A stretch of 64,000 bases of DNA from Enterobacter asburiae. Lineage in GTDB: Bacteria; Pseudomonadota; Gammaproteobacteria; Enterobacterales; Enterobacteriaceae. The stretch spans positions 2,852,001 through 2,916,000 of the forward strand of contig NZ_CP102247.1 in assembly GCF_024599655.1 (NCBI RefSeq), in the 5' to 3' direction. Below are positions 33,457 through 42,014 of this stretch, piece by piece; the stretch's first letter is position 1, and each line of letters starts with the position of its first letter. A program made the translations under genes and the position numbers. The notes beneath the pieces were generated by a model that saw nothing but the letters and a program-made list of their open reading frames with translations, did no database searches and had not been told where the DNA came from.

Positions 33457-34125
33457 TTATCTTTTGTCTAACAGTGAAGTAATGACATCGCCGCAGAACT
33501 GGATAATGAAAACGATGATCAGAATGGTCACCGTTGCCACCAGCGTGACGTCACCATGGTTGCGCTGGAATCCTTCCAGATAAGCCAGATTTCCCAAACC
33601 GCCGGCGCCAATCACCCCCGCCATTGCGCTGTAGCTCACCAGCGCAATCAGCGTCACTGTAATACCTGATACCAGTGCAGGTGATGATTCCGGCAGTAAA
33701 ACCCGAAACACTAACGTGCTCAGTCGTGCGCCCATCGAGCGCGTTGCTTCTATAACGCCTTTATCCACTTCACGCAGGGCGATCTCCACCAGGCGTGCGT
33801 AGAACGGTGCGGCGCCCACAATCAGCGCCGGCAGCGCCGCGTTGGCGCCAAGAATGGTGCCGACGACGGTCTTGGTGAACGGGATCAGCAGGACAATTAG
33901 GATGATGAACGGAATGGAGCGGAACACGTTCACCACAATCGAAATGACGCTGTAGACCGTGCGGTTGTGGAACAGCCCGCCGCGCGCGGTTAAAAACAGC
34001 GCCAGCCCCAGCACGAGACCCAGCACAAACGTCGCCACGCCGGACAGTGCGGTCATGTACAGCGTCTCCAGCGTCGCCGCCCAGAGCTGATCCCACTTGA
34101 GATGCGGAAAGAGATTCTCAGCCAT
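33457..34125 (-). CDS. MetI-type ABC transporter permease
   Basis: A 222-residue inner-membrane permease of the methionine uptake family with five predicted helices. VVNVFRSIPFIILIVLLIPF and the EAA loop EVDKGVIEATRSMGARLSTLVFRVLLPES are diagnostic, as is GVIGAGGLGNLAYLEGFQ near the end. Its start overlaps the end of the ATPase gene by 8 bases. It lies 27 bases upstream of the binding-protein gene. Confidence 0.92.
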   Translation of the reverse strand: MAENLFPHLKWDQLWAATLETLYMTALSGVATFVLGLVLGLALFLTARGGLFHNRTVYSVISIVVNVFRSIPFIILIVLLIPFTKTVVGTILGANAALPALIVGAAPFYARLVEIALREVDKGVIEATRSMGARLSTLVFRVLLPESSPALVSGITVTLIALVSYSAMAGVIGAGGLGNLAYLEGFQRNHGDVTLVATVTILIIVFIIQFCGDVITSLLDKR

Positions 34126-35140
34126 GTTTAATCACCTCGCCTTCAATATCGCTGTGCTGCAGGTCGGCGAGGATATTGTTCAGTTGTTCATCGGATGCCA
34201 CGACATGTACCCAGAGCTGACCAAACACGCCGTGGGCGGTTTGCGTCATTTTCCCGTGCAGGATGTTAAACGGCAGGCCGTAGCGCAGGGTCAGTTCACC
34301 CACGATCGGCTTATGGGTGCTGTGCCCGGTAAAGTTTAGCCTGATGACCGTGCCTTCCAGATCCTTTGCCAGTTCGGTATTGAAGGTTTCCTCTTCGGCG
34401 TACTGGCTCACCTGGCGGACAAACTGCTGCGTAATCGGCTGCTGCGGATGGGTAAAGACGCTCAGCACGTCGCCCTCTTCCACGACTTTACCGTTCTCCA
34501 TCACCGCCACGCGGTCGCAGATTTTGCGCACCACGTGCATCTCGTGCGTGATCAGCACGATGGTCAGTTTGAAACGACGGTTAATATCCAGCAGCAGATC
34601 GAGTATCTGATCGGTGGTCTGCGGGTCTAGCGCGGACGTGGCCTCATCGCAGAGCAGCACGTCAGGGTTGTTTGCCAGCGCGCGCGCAATACCAACGCGC
34701 TGTTTTTGCCCGCCGCTCAGCTGGGACGGGTAGGCATGCTCACGCCCCTTCAGGCCTACCAGCTCCACCAGCTCGGCGACGCGCGCCTTGATATTGGCTT
34801 TTGGCACACCGGCGATTTGCATCGAGAAAGCGATGTTCTCGCTCACGGTGCGCGACCACAGCAGGTTGAAGTGCTGGAACACCATGCTGATTTTCAGACG
34901 CGCCTGGCGCAGCGCTTCACCCTTTGCAGCAGAGATATCCTGCCCGTTAATGGTGACGCTTCCGGCGCTGGGTTTTTCCAGGCCGTTCAGCAGACGAATC
35001 AGCGTGCTTTTCCCGGCCCCGCTGTAGCCGATAATTCCGTAAATCTGTCCCTGCTCTATCGTCAAATTGACGTTATCAACGGCAGTCAGCGCGACCTTTC
35101 CGTTGTCAAAAACCTTCGAAATATTCCTGAGTACGATCAT
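34118..35140 (-). CDS. MetN-type ABC transporter ATPase
   Basis: A 340-residue ATPase. Walker A GYSGAGKST, signature LSGGQKQRVGIARAL, Walker B VLLCDEATSALDPQT and the switch His of LITHEMHV are intact. The C-terminal 80 residues form a NIL domain, which in E. coli MetN binds methionine and inhibits import when the cell is replete. It is the first gene of the operon, divergent from the cystathionine beta-synthase gene across 400 bases with Met-box-like repeats. Confidence 0.92.
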   Translation of the reverse strand: MIVLRNISKVFDNGKVALTAVDNVNLTIEQGQIYGIIGYSGAGKSTLIRLLNGLEKPSAGSVTINGQDISAAKGEALRQARLKISMVFQHFNLLWSRTVSENIAFSMQIAGVPKANIKARVAELVELVGLKGREHAYPSQLSGGQKQRVGIARALANNPDVLLCDEATSALDPQTTDQILDLLLDINRRFKLTIVLITHEMHVVRKICDRVAVMENGKVVEEGDVLSVFTHPQQPITQQFVRQVSQYAEEETFNTELAKDLEGTVIRLNFTGHSTHKPIVGELTLRYGLPFNILHGKMTQTAHGVFGQLWVHVVASDEQLNNILADLQHSDIEGEVIKHG

Positions 35141-35174
35141 TCTTATTCTTTATCCGTTTCGCGCATGGCTGTTT

Positions 35175-35198
35175 AGCAGTATGGATGTCCAAACGATA
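35175..35198. promoter_or_regulatory. Possible MetJ boxes near the metN-type gene
   Basis: Three tandem octamers, AGCAGTAT, GGATGTCC and AAACGATA, each match the Met-box consensus AGACGTCT at 4-5 of 8 positions. The middle one resembles natural E. coli Met boxes. The match is weak and tentative. Confidence 0.3.
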
Positions 35199-35399
35199 GT
35201 AAACAGGCGTTATCAGGTTTTAAATGACCAAAAAAGAATTTGTTATAACTTTAAGAAATAAACAGCGGATTGAGCGGGTGGGGAGCATTTAGACCAATTT
35301 CAGCAATGATTATCTGCCGGATGCATATCTGCCGGTAGATGCCCGCAAAAAACGGTCATTTTTGCAGCATTTCATACCGATATAGCCATCCTCACATCC

Positions 35400-35415
35400 A
35401 GACAACTTTACGTCT
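35400..35415. promoter_or_regulatory. Possible MetJ boxes near the cystathionine beta-synthase gene
   Basis: AGACAACT and TTACGTCT are adjacent octamers, each matching the Met-box consensus at 6 of 8 positions, 125 bases before the gene. A weaker third octamer, TCACATCC, precedes them. CysB could also act in this region, but its sites are too degenerate to call by eye. Confidence 0.4.
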
Positions 35416-35540
35416 TTCTGTCCTGACTTCCAAAAACGGCATATATATTCTTTTCTGTTCTAAAGAGCAGTGAATGGTTCTTTATTGAGAAAATTTCACC
35501 GCCCTATCATCCCGTCATGACATCCAGAAAGGAAAACATC

Positions 35541-36911
35541 ATGACGATTTATCACTCCGTCACTGAACTGATTGGTCGTACCCCGCTTATCCAGCTGCAT
35601 AAGCTTGATACCGGTCCCTGCTCGCTGTTCCTGAAGCTGGAAAACCAGAATCCGGGCGGTTCTATTAAGGATCGCGTTGCGCTGTCGATGATTAACGAAG
35701 CGGAGCGTACCGGGCAGCTGCTGCCGGGCGGCACGATTATTGAGGCCACGGCGGGGAATACCGGTCTCGGCCTGGCGCTGATCGCCGCCCAGAAGGGCTA
35801 CTCGCTGATCCTGGTGGTGCCGGACAAAATGAGCCGCGAGAAGATTTTCCACCTGCGCGCGCTGGGTGCCCAGGTGGTGCTAACCCGCTCCGACGTTAAC
35901 AAGGGCCACCCCGCCTATTACCAGGATTACGCCCAGCGCCTGGCCAATGAGCTGCCCGGCGCGTTTTACATCGACCAGTTCAATAACGAAGCCAACCCGC
36001 TGGCGCACCGCACCACCACGGCACCGGAGCTGTACGAGCAGCTTGACGGCAGGATCGACGCCATCGTGGTGGGCGTCGGCTCAGGCGGTACGCTGGGCGG
36101 CCTGCAGGCGTGGTTCGCCGAGCACTCTCCGCACACGGAGTTTGTCCTGGCTGACCCGGCCGGTTCCGTTCTGGCCGACCAGGTGGAAACTGGACGCTAC
36201 CACGACGCGGGCTCCTGGCTGGTTGAGGGTATTGGCGAAGACTTTATTCCGCCGCTGGCCCACATTGAAGGGGTGAATCGCGCCTGGCGCATCACCGATC
36301 GCGAGGCCTTTACCACCGCGCGCGATCTGCTAAAAACGGAAGGCATTCTGGCGGGCTCCTCCAGCGGCACGCTGCTGGCGGCCGCGCTGAAATATTGCCA
36401 GGCGCAGACCGCGCCGAAACGCGTGGTGACCTTCGCCTGCGACAGCGGCAATAAGTACCTCTCGAAGATGTTCAACGATGACTGGATGCGTCAGCAAGGG
36501 CTCATCACCCGCCCTCAGGCTGGCGATCTCTCTGACTACATCGCCCTTCGCCACGATGAAGGCGCCACCGTCACCGCCGCCCCGGACGACACGCTCTCCA
36601 CCGTACTGGCACGCATGCGTCTGTATGACATCTCCCAGCTGCCGGTGCTGGAGAACGGCAAGGTGGTGGGCATTATCGACGAGTGGGATCTCCTGCGGCA
36701 TATCGGCGGCGACGGCGATCGCTTCTCGCTTCCGGTGACGGCAGCCATGACGCGTCAGGTGGAGTTCCTGGATAAACACGCCCCGGAAAGCGCCCTGAAC
36801 GCCATCTTCGACCGCGGCCTGGTGGCCGTGATTAATGACAACGACCGTTTTCTCGGTCTGATTACGCGCAGCGACGTTTTGACCGCCTGGCGCAACCGTC
36901 TTCAGCAATAA
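35541..36911 (+). CDS. mtcB: Cystathionine beta-synthase (reverse transsulfuration)
   Basis: A 456-residue PLP enzyme that condenses homocysteine with serine or O-acetylserine to cystathionine. NPGGSIKDRVA carries the PLP Lys43; TAGNTGLGLA and GVGSGGTLGG are the substrate and phosphate loops. Residues from about 335 to the end form two CBS domains (VTAAPDDTLSTVL and LPVTAAMTRQVEFL), as in eukaryotic CBS. The ATG at 35541 follows AAAGGA; an upstream ATG at 35517 is less likely. It pairs with the next gene as the mtcBC locus described in Klebsiella. Confidence 0.9.
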   Translation: MTIYHSVTELIGRTPLIQLHKLDTGPCSLFLKLENQNPGGSIKDRVALSMINEAERTGQLLPGGTIIEATAGNTGLGLALIAAQKGYSLILVVPDKMSREKIFHLRALGAQVVLTRSDVNKGHPAYYQDYAQRLANELPGAFYIDQFNNEANPLAHRTTTAPELYEQLDGRIDAIVVGVGSGGTLGGLQAWFAEHSPHTEFVLADPAGSVLADQVETGRYHDAGSWLVEGIGEDFIPPLAHIEGVNRAWRITDREAFTTARDLLKTEGILAGSSSGTLLAAALKYCQAQTAPKRVVTFACDSGNKYLSKMFNDDWMRQQGLITRPQAGDLSDYIALRHDEGATVTAAPDDTLSTVLARMRLYDISQLPVLENGKVVGIIDEWDLLRHIGGDGDRFSLPVTAAMTRQVEFLDKHAPESALNAIFDRGLVAVINDNDRFLGLITRSDVLTAWRNRLQQ

Positions 36912-36919
36912 AGGAATAG

Positions 36920-38068
36920 ATGATGAAAAACCTGGCTACCCTGAGCGTACACAGCGGCGAATTCAACGACCAGCACGGCGCCGTCATGCCGCCGATTTAC
37001 GCTACCTCGACGTTTGCGCAACCGTCACCCGGCGAGCATACCGGCTATGAGTATTCCCGCAGCGGCAACCCTACCCGCCACGCGCTGGAAACCGCCATCG
37101 CCGAACTGGAAGGCGGCACGCGCGGCTACGCCTTTGCCTCCGGTCTGGCGGCCATCTCCACGGTGCTCGAACTGCTGGATAAAGACAGCCATATTGTCGC
37201 CATCGATGACGTTTACGGTGGGACGTACCGCCTGATTGAAAACGTGCGCAAGCGCAGCACCGGCCTGCAGGTCAGCTGGGTTAAACCGGACGACCTGGCC
37301 GGGCTTGAGGCCGCCATTCGCCCGGATACCCGCATGGTGTGGGTCGAAACGCCAACCAACCCGCTCCTGAAGCTGGCGGATCTGGCGGCCATTGCGGCGA
37401 TCGCCCGTCGTCATAACGTCATCAGCGTGGCGGATAACACCTTCGCGTCGCCGGTGATCCACCGTCCGCTGGAGTCGGGTTTCGATATCGTGTTGCACTC
37501 CGCCACCAAATACCTGAACGGCCATTCTGACGTGGTGGCCGGGCTGGCGATTGTCGGGGACAACAAGGAACTGGCGGATAAGCTGGGCTATCTGCAAAAC
37601 GCGGTAGGCGGCGTATTGGATCCGTTCAGCAGCTTCCTGACGCTGCGCGGTATTCGCACGCTGGCGTTGAGGGTAGAAAAGCACAGCACCAACGCGCTGA
37701 CGATTGCGCAATGGCTCGATCAGCATCCTCTGGTCGAAAAGGTGTTCTATCCCGGCCTGGAATCGCATCCGCAGTATCAGCTTGCCCGCACGCAGATGGC
37801 GCTGCCCGGCGGAATGATTTCCGTCGTGGTAAAAGGCGATGCGCAACGCGCCACCGAGGTGATTCGCAACCTGAAGCTGTTCACCCTCGCAGAGAGCCTC
37901 GGCGGCGTGGAAAGTCTGGTGAGCCAGCCTTACAGCATGACCCACGCCTCGATTCCGCTGGAGCAACGCCTCGCAAACGGCATTGTGCCGCAGCTGATCC
38001 GTCTGTCAGTCGGGATTGAAGATCCGAAAGACCTGATTGCCGACCTCAGCCAGGCGCTGCAAAAATAA
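36920..38068 (+). CDS. mtcC: Cystathionine gamma-lyase (reverse transsulfuration)
   Basis: A 382-residue PLP enzyme of the Cys/Met metabolism family, predicted to split cystathionine into cysteine, 2-oxobutyrate and ammonia. The PLP lysine is Lys197 in HSATKYLNGHSDV. YEYSRSGNPTRHALE and VETPTNPLLK are family signatures. The start is 8 bases after the CBS stop, with AAAGGA in between. Sequence alone cannot exclude gamma-synthase activity; pairing with a CBS favours the lyase. A hairpin at 38076-38098 follows. Confidence 0.88.
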   Translation: MMKNLATLSVHSGEFNDQHGAVMPPIYATSTFAQPSPGEHTGYEYSRSGNPTRHALETAIAELEGGTRGYAFASGLAAISTVLELLDKDSHIVAIDDVYGGTYRLIENVRKRSTGLQVSWVKPDDLAGLEAAIRPDTRMVWVETPTNPLLKLADLAAIAAIARRHNVISVADNTFASPVIHRPLESGFDIVLHSATKYLNGHSDVVAGLAIVGDNKELADKLGYLQNAVGGVLDPFSSFLTLRGIRTLALRVEKHSTNALTIAQWLDQHPLVEKVFYPGLESHPQYQLARTQMALPGGMISVVVKGDAQRATEVIRNLKLFTLAESLGGVESLVSQPYSMTHASIPLEQRLANGIVPQLIRLSVGIEDPKDLIADLSQALQK

Positions 38069-38075
38069 GCAAAAT

Positions 38076-38098
38076 GCGGCAGGTCAATCACCTGCCGC
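38076..38098 (+). terminator. Hairpin after the cystathionine gamma-lyase gene
   Basis: A 9-bp stem GCGGCAGGT/ACCTGCCGC (38076-38084 with 38090-38098), loop CAATC, 7 bases after the stop. No strong T run. Confidence 0.7.
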
Positions 38099-38163
38099 CA
38101 TAAGTTGTCATCATGGCTTAACGCCTTGATAACAATATTATGTGAAACTGCATAGATTATTTC

Positions 38164-38210
38164 TGAAACACCGTTTCCATTTTCCTTTTATCTTAAAATC
38201 AGCGTATAAT
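38164..38210 (+). promoter_or_regulatory. pykF promoter with possible Cra site
   Basis: TATAAT at 38205-38210 is followed by a GC-rich discriminator (GCGCGCC). TGAAACACCGTTTCCA at 38164-38179 is an imperfect palindrome resembling a Cra (FruR) operator, and Cra represses pykF in E. coli. This implies a leader of about 230 bases, in which I see no ORF with support. Confidence 0.5.
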
Positions 38211-38445
38211 GCGCGCCTAATCCCTGGTGAATGGTTTCAGCGCTTGGAATACAAAAAACAACGTACAACTTCTCCACTCCTTCGTTGGGCTGTCACTCAG
38301 GCACACTTTCTTCTGCACGCTCATTTGATGTCTCCTATCCTTAGTGCGTGTCATATACTCTTTTGCAACACAGGTTTGACTCCGCGGCGGTGCGCCCCCG
38401 GAGCGAGATTTCCATATCCTTCCCAACTTAAAGACTAAGACTGTC

Positions 38446-39867
38446 ATGAAAAAGACGAAAATTGTTTGTACTATCGGCCCGAAAACCGAATCTGAAGAGA
38501 TGCTGACCAAGATGCTGGACGCCGGCATGAACGTGATGCGTCTGAACTTCTCCCACGGTGACTACGCAGAACACGGTCAGCGTATCCAGAACTTGCGCAA
38601 CGTGATGAGCAAGACCGGTAAAAAAGCGGCGATCCTGCTGGATACCAAAGGTCCAGAAATCCGTACCATCAAACTGGAAGGCGGTAACGACGTTTCCCTG
38701 AAAGCGGGCCAGACCTTCACCTTCACCACCGACAAAACCGTTGTCGGCAACAGCGAAATCGTTGCAGTGACCTACGAAGGCTTCACCAGCGATCTGTCCG
38801 TCGGTAACACCGTGCTGGTAGACGATGGTCTGATCGGTATGGAAGTCACCGCGATCGAAGGTAACAAGGTTATCTGTAAAGTGCTGAACAACGGCGACCT
38901 GGGCGAAAACAAAGGCGTTAACCTGCCGGGCGTCTCTATCGCACTGCCAGCACTGGCTGAAAAAGACAAACAGGACCTGATCTTCGGTTGTGAACAAGGC
39001 GTTGACTTTGTTGCGGCCTCCTTCATCCGTAAGCGTTCTGACGTGGTTGAAATTCGTGAGCACCTGAAAGCGCACGGCGGCGAGAAGATCCAGATCATCT
39101 CCAAAATTGAAAACCAGGAAGGCCTGAACAACTTCGACGAGATCCTCGAAGCGTCTGACGGCATCATGGTTGCACGTGGCGACCTGGGCGTAGAAATCCC
39201 GGTTGAAGAAGTGATCTTCGCGCAGAAGATGATGATCGAGAAATGTGTTCGCGCGCGTAAAGTGGTTATCACCGCAACGCAGATGCTGGACTCCATGATC
39301 AAAAACCCACGCCCAACCCGCGCAGAAGCAGGCGACGTGGCAAACGCCATCCTCGACGGTACTGATGCCGTTATGCTGTCCGGTGAATCCGCGAAAGGTA
39401 AATATCCGCTGGAAGCGGTGTCCATCATGGCCACCATCTGCGAACGTACCGACCGCGTGATGAAAAGCCGTCTGGACTACAACAACGACAGCCGCAAGCT
39501 GCGCATCACCGAAGCAGTATGCCGCGGTGCAGTAGAAACGGCTGAGAAACTGGAAGCACCGCTGATCGTGGTTGCCACCCAGGGCGGTAAATCTGCTCGC
39601 GCGGTGCGTAAATACTTCCCGGATGCGACTATCCTGGCGCTGACCACCAACGAAACCACTGCCCGTCAGCTGGTGCTGAGCAAAGGCGTGATCCCTCACC
39701 TGGTGAAAGAAATCGCGTCTACGGATGATTTCTACCGTCTGGGCAAAGAAGTGGCGCTGGAGCTGGTTGATCGCGGTCTGGCACAGAAAGGTGACGTTGT
39801 GGTCATGGTTTCTGGCGCGCTGGTACCAAGCGGAACCACCAATACCGCATCTGTTCACGTGCTGTAA
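38446..39867 (+). CDS. pykF: Pyruvate kinase I
   Basis: This enzyme converts phosphoenolpyruvate and ADP to pyruvate and ATP; the E. coli enzyme is tetrameric and activated by fructose-1,6-bisphosphate. It has 473 residues, three more than K-12; the extra residues fall in KEVALELVDRGLAQKGD in the C-terminal allosteric domain. MRLNFSHGDY, LDTKGPEIR, and the active-site block KIENQEGLNNFDEIL with MVARGDLGVEIP are conserved. The lid B domain spans about residues 70-170. A terminator follows 26 bases after the stop. Confidence 0.98.
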   Translation: MKKTKIVCTIGPKTESEEMLTKMLDAGMNVMRLNFSHGDYAEHGQRIQNLRNVMSKTGKKAAILLDTKGPEIRTIKLEGGNDVSLKAGQTFTFTTDKTVVGNSEIVAVTYEGFTSDLSVGNTVLVDDGLIGMEVTAIEGNKVICKVLNNGDLGENKGVNLPGVSIALPALAEKDKQDLIFGCEQGVDFVAASFIRKRSDVVEIREHLKAHGGEKIQIISKIENQEGLNNFDEILEASDGIMVARGDLGVEIPVEEVIFAQKMMIEKCVRARKVVITATQMLDSMIKNPRPTRAEAGDVANAILDGTDAVMLSGESAKGKYPLEAVSIMATICERTDRVMKSRLDYNNDSRKLRITEAVCRGAVETAEKLEAPLIVVATQGGKSARAVRKYFPDATILALTTNETTARQLVLSKGVIPHLVKEIASTDDFYRLGKEVALELVDRGLAQKGDVVVMVSGALVPSGTTNTASVHVL

Positions 39868-39893
39868 TAATTCCCGAACGAATTAATTTTGAT

Positions 39894-39919
39894 AAAAAGC
39901 GCCTCCGGGCGCTTTTTTT
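39894..39919 (+). terminator. pykF terminator
   Basis: Stem AAAAAGCGCC/GGCGCTTTTT with a TCCG loop and seven Ts. Confidence 0.93.
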
Positions 39920-40101
39920 ATTCCCGGCATTAGCCAAAGTCATTCAAATTGCAAATCGGGTTTCTCTATTTAATTGCGAATTATCTAAGATGAATCCGAT
40001 GATAAATGCCTTTTTTTACATAGATTTTTGCCCCAAAAGGGCTGATTCGATGCTTCTTTGAGCGAACGATCAAAAATAGGTGTATTCCCATCAAAAAAAT
40101 A

Positions 40102-40138
40102 TTCTCAACCCAAAAAACTTTGTGTAATACTTGTAACG
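40102..40138 (+). promoter_or_regulatory. lpp promoter
   Basis: The stretch from TTCTCAACCC to TAATACT (-10, 40125-40131) is almost identical to the well-known E. coli lpp promoter. Transcription should start near G40138, giving a leader of about 38 bases. The upstream 39940-40100 stretch is very AT-rich, as at K-12 lpp, and has no gene. Confidence 0.85.
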
Positions 40139-40175
40139 CTACATGGAGATTAACTCAATCTAGAGGGTATTAATA

Positions 40176-40412
40176 ATGAATCGTACTAAACTGGTACTGG
40201 GCGCGGTAATCCTGGGTTCTACTCTGCTGGCTGGTTGCTCCAGCAACGCTAAAATCGATCAGCTGTCTTCTGACGTTCAGACTCTGAACGCTAAAGTTGA
40301 CCAGCTGAGCAACGACGTGAACGCAATGCGTTCCGACGTTCAGGCTGCTAAAGACGACGCAGCTCGCGCTAACCAGCGTCTGGACAACCAGGCTACTAAA
40401 TACCGTAAGTAA
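40176..40412 (+). CDS. lpp: Murein lipoprotein (Braun lipoprotein)
   Basis: A 78-residue precursor of the abundant lipoprotein that ties the outer membrane to peptidoglycan. The lipobox LAGC puts lipidated Cys at residue 21. The mature part is a trimeric coiled coil of heptads (IDQLSSDVQTLNAKVDQLSND), and the C-terminal YRK ends in the Lys that is linked to meso-DAP. Codon use is highly optimised (CTG, CGT, AAC, GCT). ldtE downstream encodes an L,D-transpeptidase. Confidence 0.99.
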   Translation: MNRTKLVLGAVILGSTLLAGCSSNAKIDQLSSDVQTLNAKVDQLSNDVNAMRSDVQAAKDDAARANQRLDNQATKYRK

Positions 40413-40426
40413 TAGTACCTGTTAAT

Positions 40427-40457
40427 AAAATGGCGCACATTGTGCGCCATTTTTTTT
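40427..40457. terminator. lpp terminator (also serves ldtE)
   Basis: A 12-bp stem AAAATGGCGCAC/GTGCGCCATTTT with an ATT loop and eight or more Ts, between the convergent lpp and ldtE. Confidence 0.97.
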
Positions 40458-40472
40458 GCCTGCGTCAAACGG

Positions 40473-41486
40473 CTACTGCGTCACCTTCTCCCCTTCATCT
40501 TCCGCTACCGCTGCGGACACCCGACTGTTCTGCACCGACAACACGCTATTGCTGGCTGACGGACCGCTACCTGACGACACGATAACCGGGATCCCGGCGC
40601 GGCGTGACAGGGCTTTCTCAATCAGAGTCTTATCGCTTCCCGCCTGAGAGACAAAGGTCGCAAAGTCTGCGGAATGCGTAATGGGCGAGACCTGCGGGTT
40701 TTCCCCTTCTACCTGCGCCAGCGGGCGGTGGACTTCAATATAGCGTTTACCGTCCGGCTCCACGGAGAACTTCACGGGTTCATTGATAATCTGTACCCGC
40801 GTGCCAACCCGCACCTGTTCGAACAGAGCTTTAATGTCCGGGGCATTCATCCGCATACAGCCGGAGCTGACGCGCAGGCCGACGCTGTCGGGCGCGCTGG
40901 TGCCGTGGATGAGATATTCCCCATTCCCCACGCCTAAACGCAGTGCGAAGCGTCCAAGAGGGTTATTTGGCCCGGCAGGTACCACCGGCGGTAATTTAAT
41001 TCCCTGCTCCAGAGAGCGCGCTCTGATGCCCGGCGTAGGTGTCCAGGTGGGATTCGGGATTTTCTGGCTCACGCGCGTGGTCGTGACCGGCGTTTCCAGC
41101 CCCAGCTGTCCGATGCCGAGCGGGAAGACCTGAACGATGTTTTCTCCCGGCGGGAAGTAGTAGAGCCGAAGCTCTGCGAGGTTCACCACAATGCCCTCGC
41201 GTGGCGTATCCGGCAGCAGCATCTGCGACGGAATAGTAATCACGGTTCCCGGCGCAGGGTTTACCGGCGCAATGGTATTGTTCGTTTCCAGGATCACCTG
41301 CGCCGCCGTATTAAACCGGCGGGCGATGGTCTGAAGCTTATTATCCCCTTCCTGTATCGTGTAGGTTTGATTTTGCCCAATCAGGCGGCTGCCTGCGGGC
41401 GGCAATGGATAGTCCATCGCGCGGGCCGAATTAAGTGCGCCGAGCGAACTGAGGAGTAATAGAGTTATTAGAGACGCGCGCTTCAT
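40473..41486 (-). CDS. ldtE: L,D-transpeptidase LdtE
   Basis: A periplasmic L,D-transpeptidase (YnhG) that makes 3-3 mDAP-mDAP cross-links in murein. It has 337 residues. The signal peptide ends near ARAM (about residue 24). A LysM domain follows (TYTIQEGDNKLQTIARRFN). The YkuD domain has HGTSAPDSVGLRVSSGCMRM with catalytic Cys near residue 209 and the supporting His. The C-terminal tail after about residue 285 is Ser/Ala-rich. It is convergent with lpp. Confidence 0.95.
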   Translation of the reverse strand: MKRASLITLLLLSSLGALNSARAMDYPLPPAGSRLIGQNQTYTIQEGDNKLQTIARRFNTAAQVILETNNTIAPVNPAPGTVITIPSQMLLPDTPREGIVVNLAELRLYYFPPGENIVQVFPLGIGQLGLETPVTTTRVSQKIPNPTWTPTPGIRARSLEQGIKLPPVVPAGPNNPLGRFALRLGVGNGEYLIHGTSAPDSVGLRVSSGCMRMNAPDIKALFEQVRVGTRVQIINEPVKFSVEPDGKRYIEVHRPLAQVEGENPQVSPITHSADFATFVSQAGSDKTLIEKALSRRAGIPVIVSSGSGPSASNSVLSVQNSRVSAAVAEDEGEKVTQ

Positions 41487-41583
41487 GCTGAGATTCCTTA
41501 TTCACTGACAGAACGCCAGAAAGCTGAAAAACCAGCGAGGCGGGAACCACCTCGCGAAACAGAATGAATGCTGTTCTGTAAGT

Positions 41584-42000
41584 CTAGCTAAGGATTGCAG
41601 CTTTGGCGCGAATGGCGCGAATCATCGCTTCCAGTCCCTGGGATCGGGACGGGGTGAGGTGTTGGGTCAGGGCCATTTTTTCAAACCACGGGCGGACATC
41701 GAACGCGACAATGTCCTGCGCCGACATCTGGTGATAGAGAATAAAGACGACCGCAATAAGCCCTTTCACAATGGCCGCGTCGCTGTCGCCGCGTAATTCG
41801 ATAGTGCCGTCGTCAGATTGCTTCATCACAATCCACACCTGGCTCTGACAGCCCTGAATGATATTATCCGGGTTATGCGCCTCTTCGCTGAGCGGCGGCA
41901 GACGCTGCCCCAGCTCGATGATATAGAGATACTTCTCTTCCCAGTTTGCGCAACGCGAGAAGTTGCGCAGTAATTTATCTTTGTCCGGCAGTTCCGCCAT
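41584..42000 (-). CDS. sufE: Cysteine desulfuration protein SufE
   Basis: SufE accepts persulfide sulfur from SufS and passes it to SufBCD. It has 138 residues, as in K-12. The acceptor Cys51 is in NIIQGCQSQVW. It is the last gene of the sufABCDSE operon, 14 bases after sufS. Confidence 0.98.
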   Translation of the reverse strand: MAELPDKDKLLRNFSRCANWEEKYLYIIELGQRLPPLSEEAHNPDNIIQGCQSQVWIVMKQSDDGTIELRGDSDAAIVKGLIAVVFILYHQMSAQDIVAFDVRPWFEKMALTQHLTPSRSQGLEAMIRAIRAKAAILS

Positions 42001-42014
42001 CTTTCGCCTCTCCG

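Noticed and set aside
35310..35345. Short direct repeat ATCTGCCGG in the metN/mtcB gap
   Set aside because: Only two 9-base copies in a region where MetJ-like octamers explain more; too short to call an element.
38428..39858. 476-codon minus-strand ORF
   Set aside because: Antisense shadow of pykF produced by its strong codon bias.
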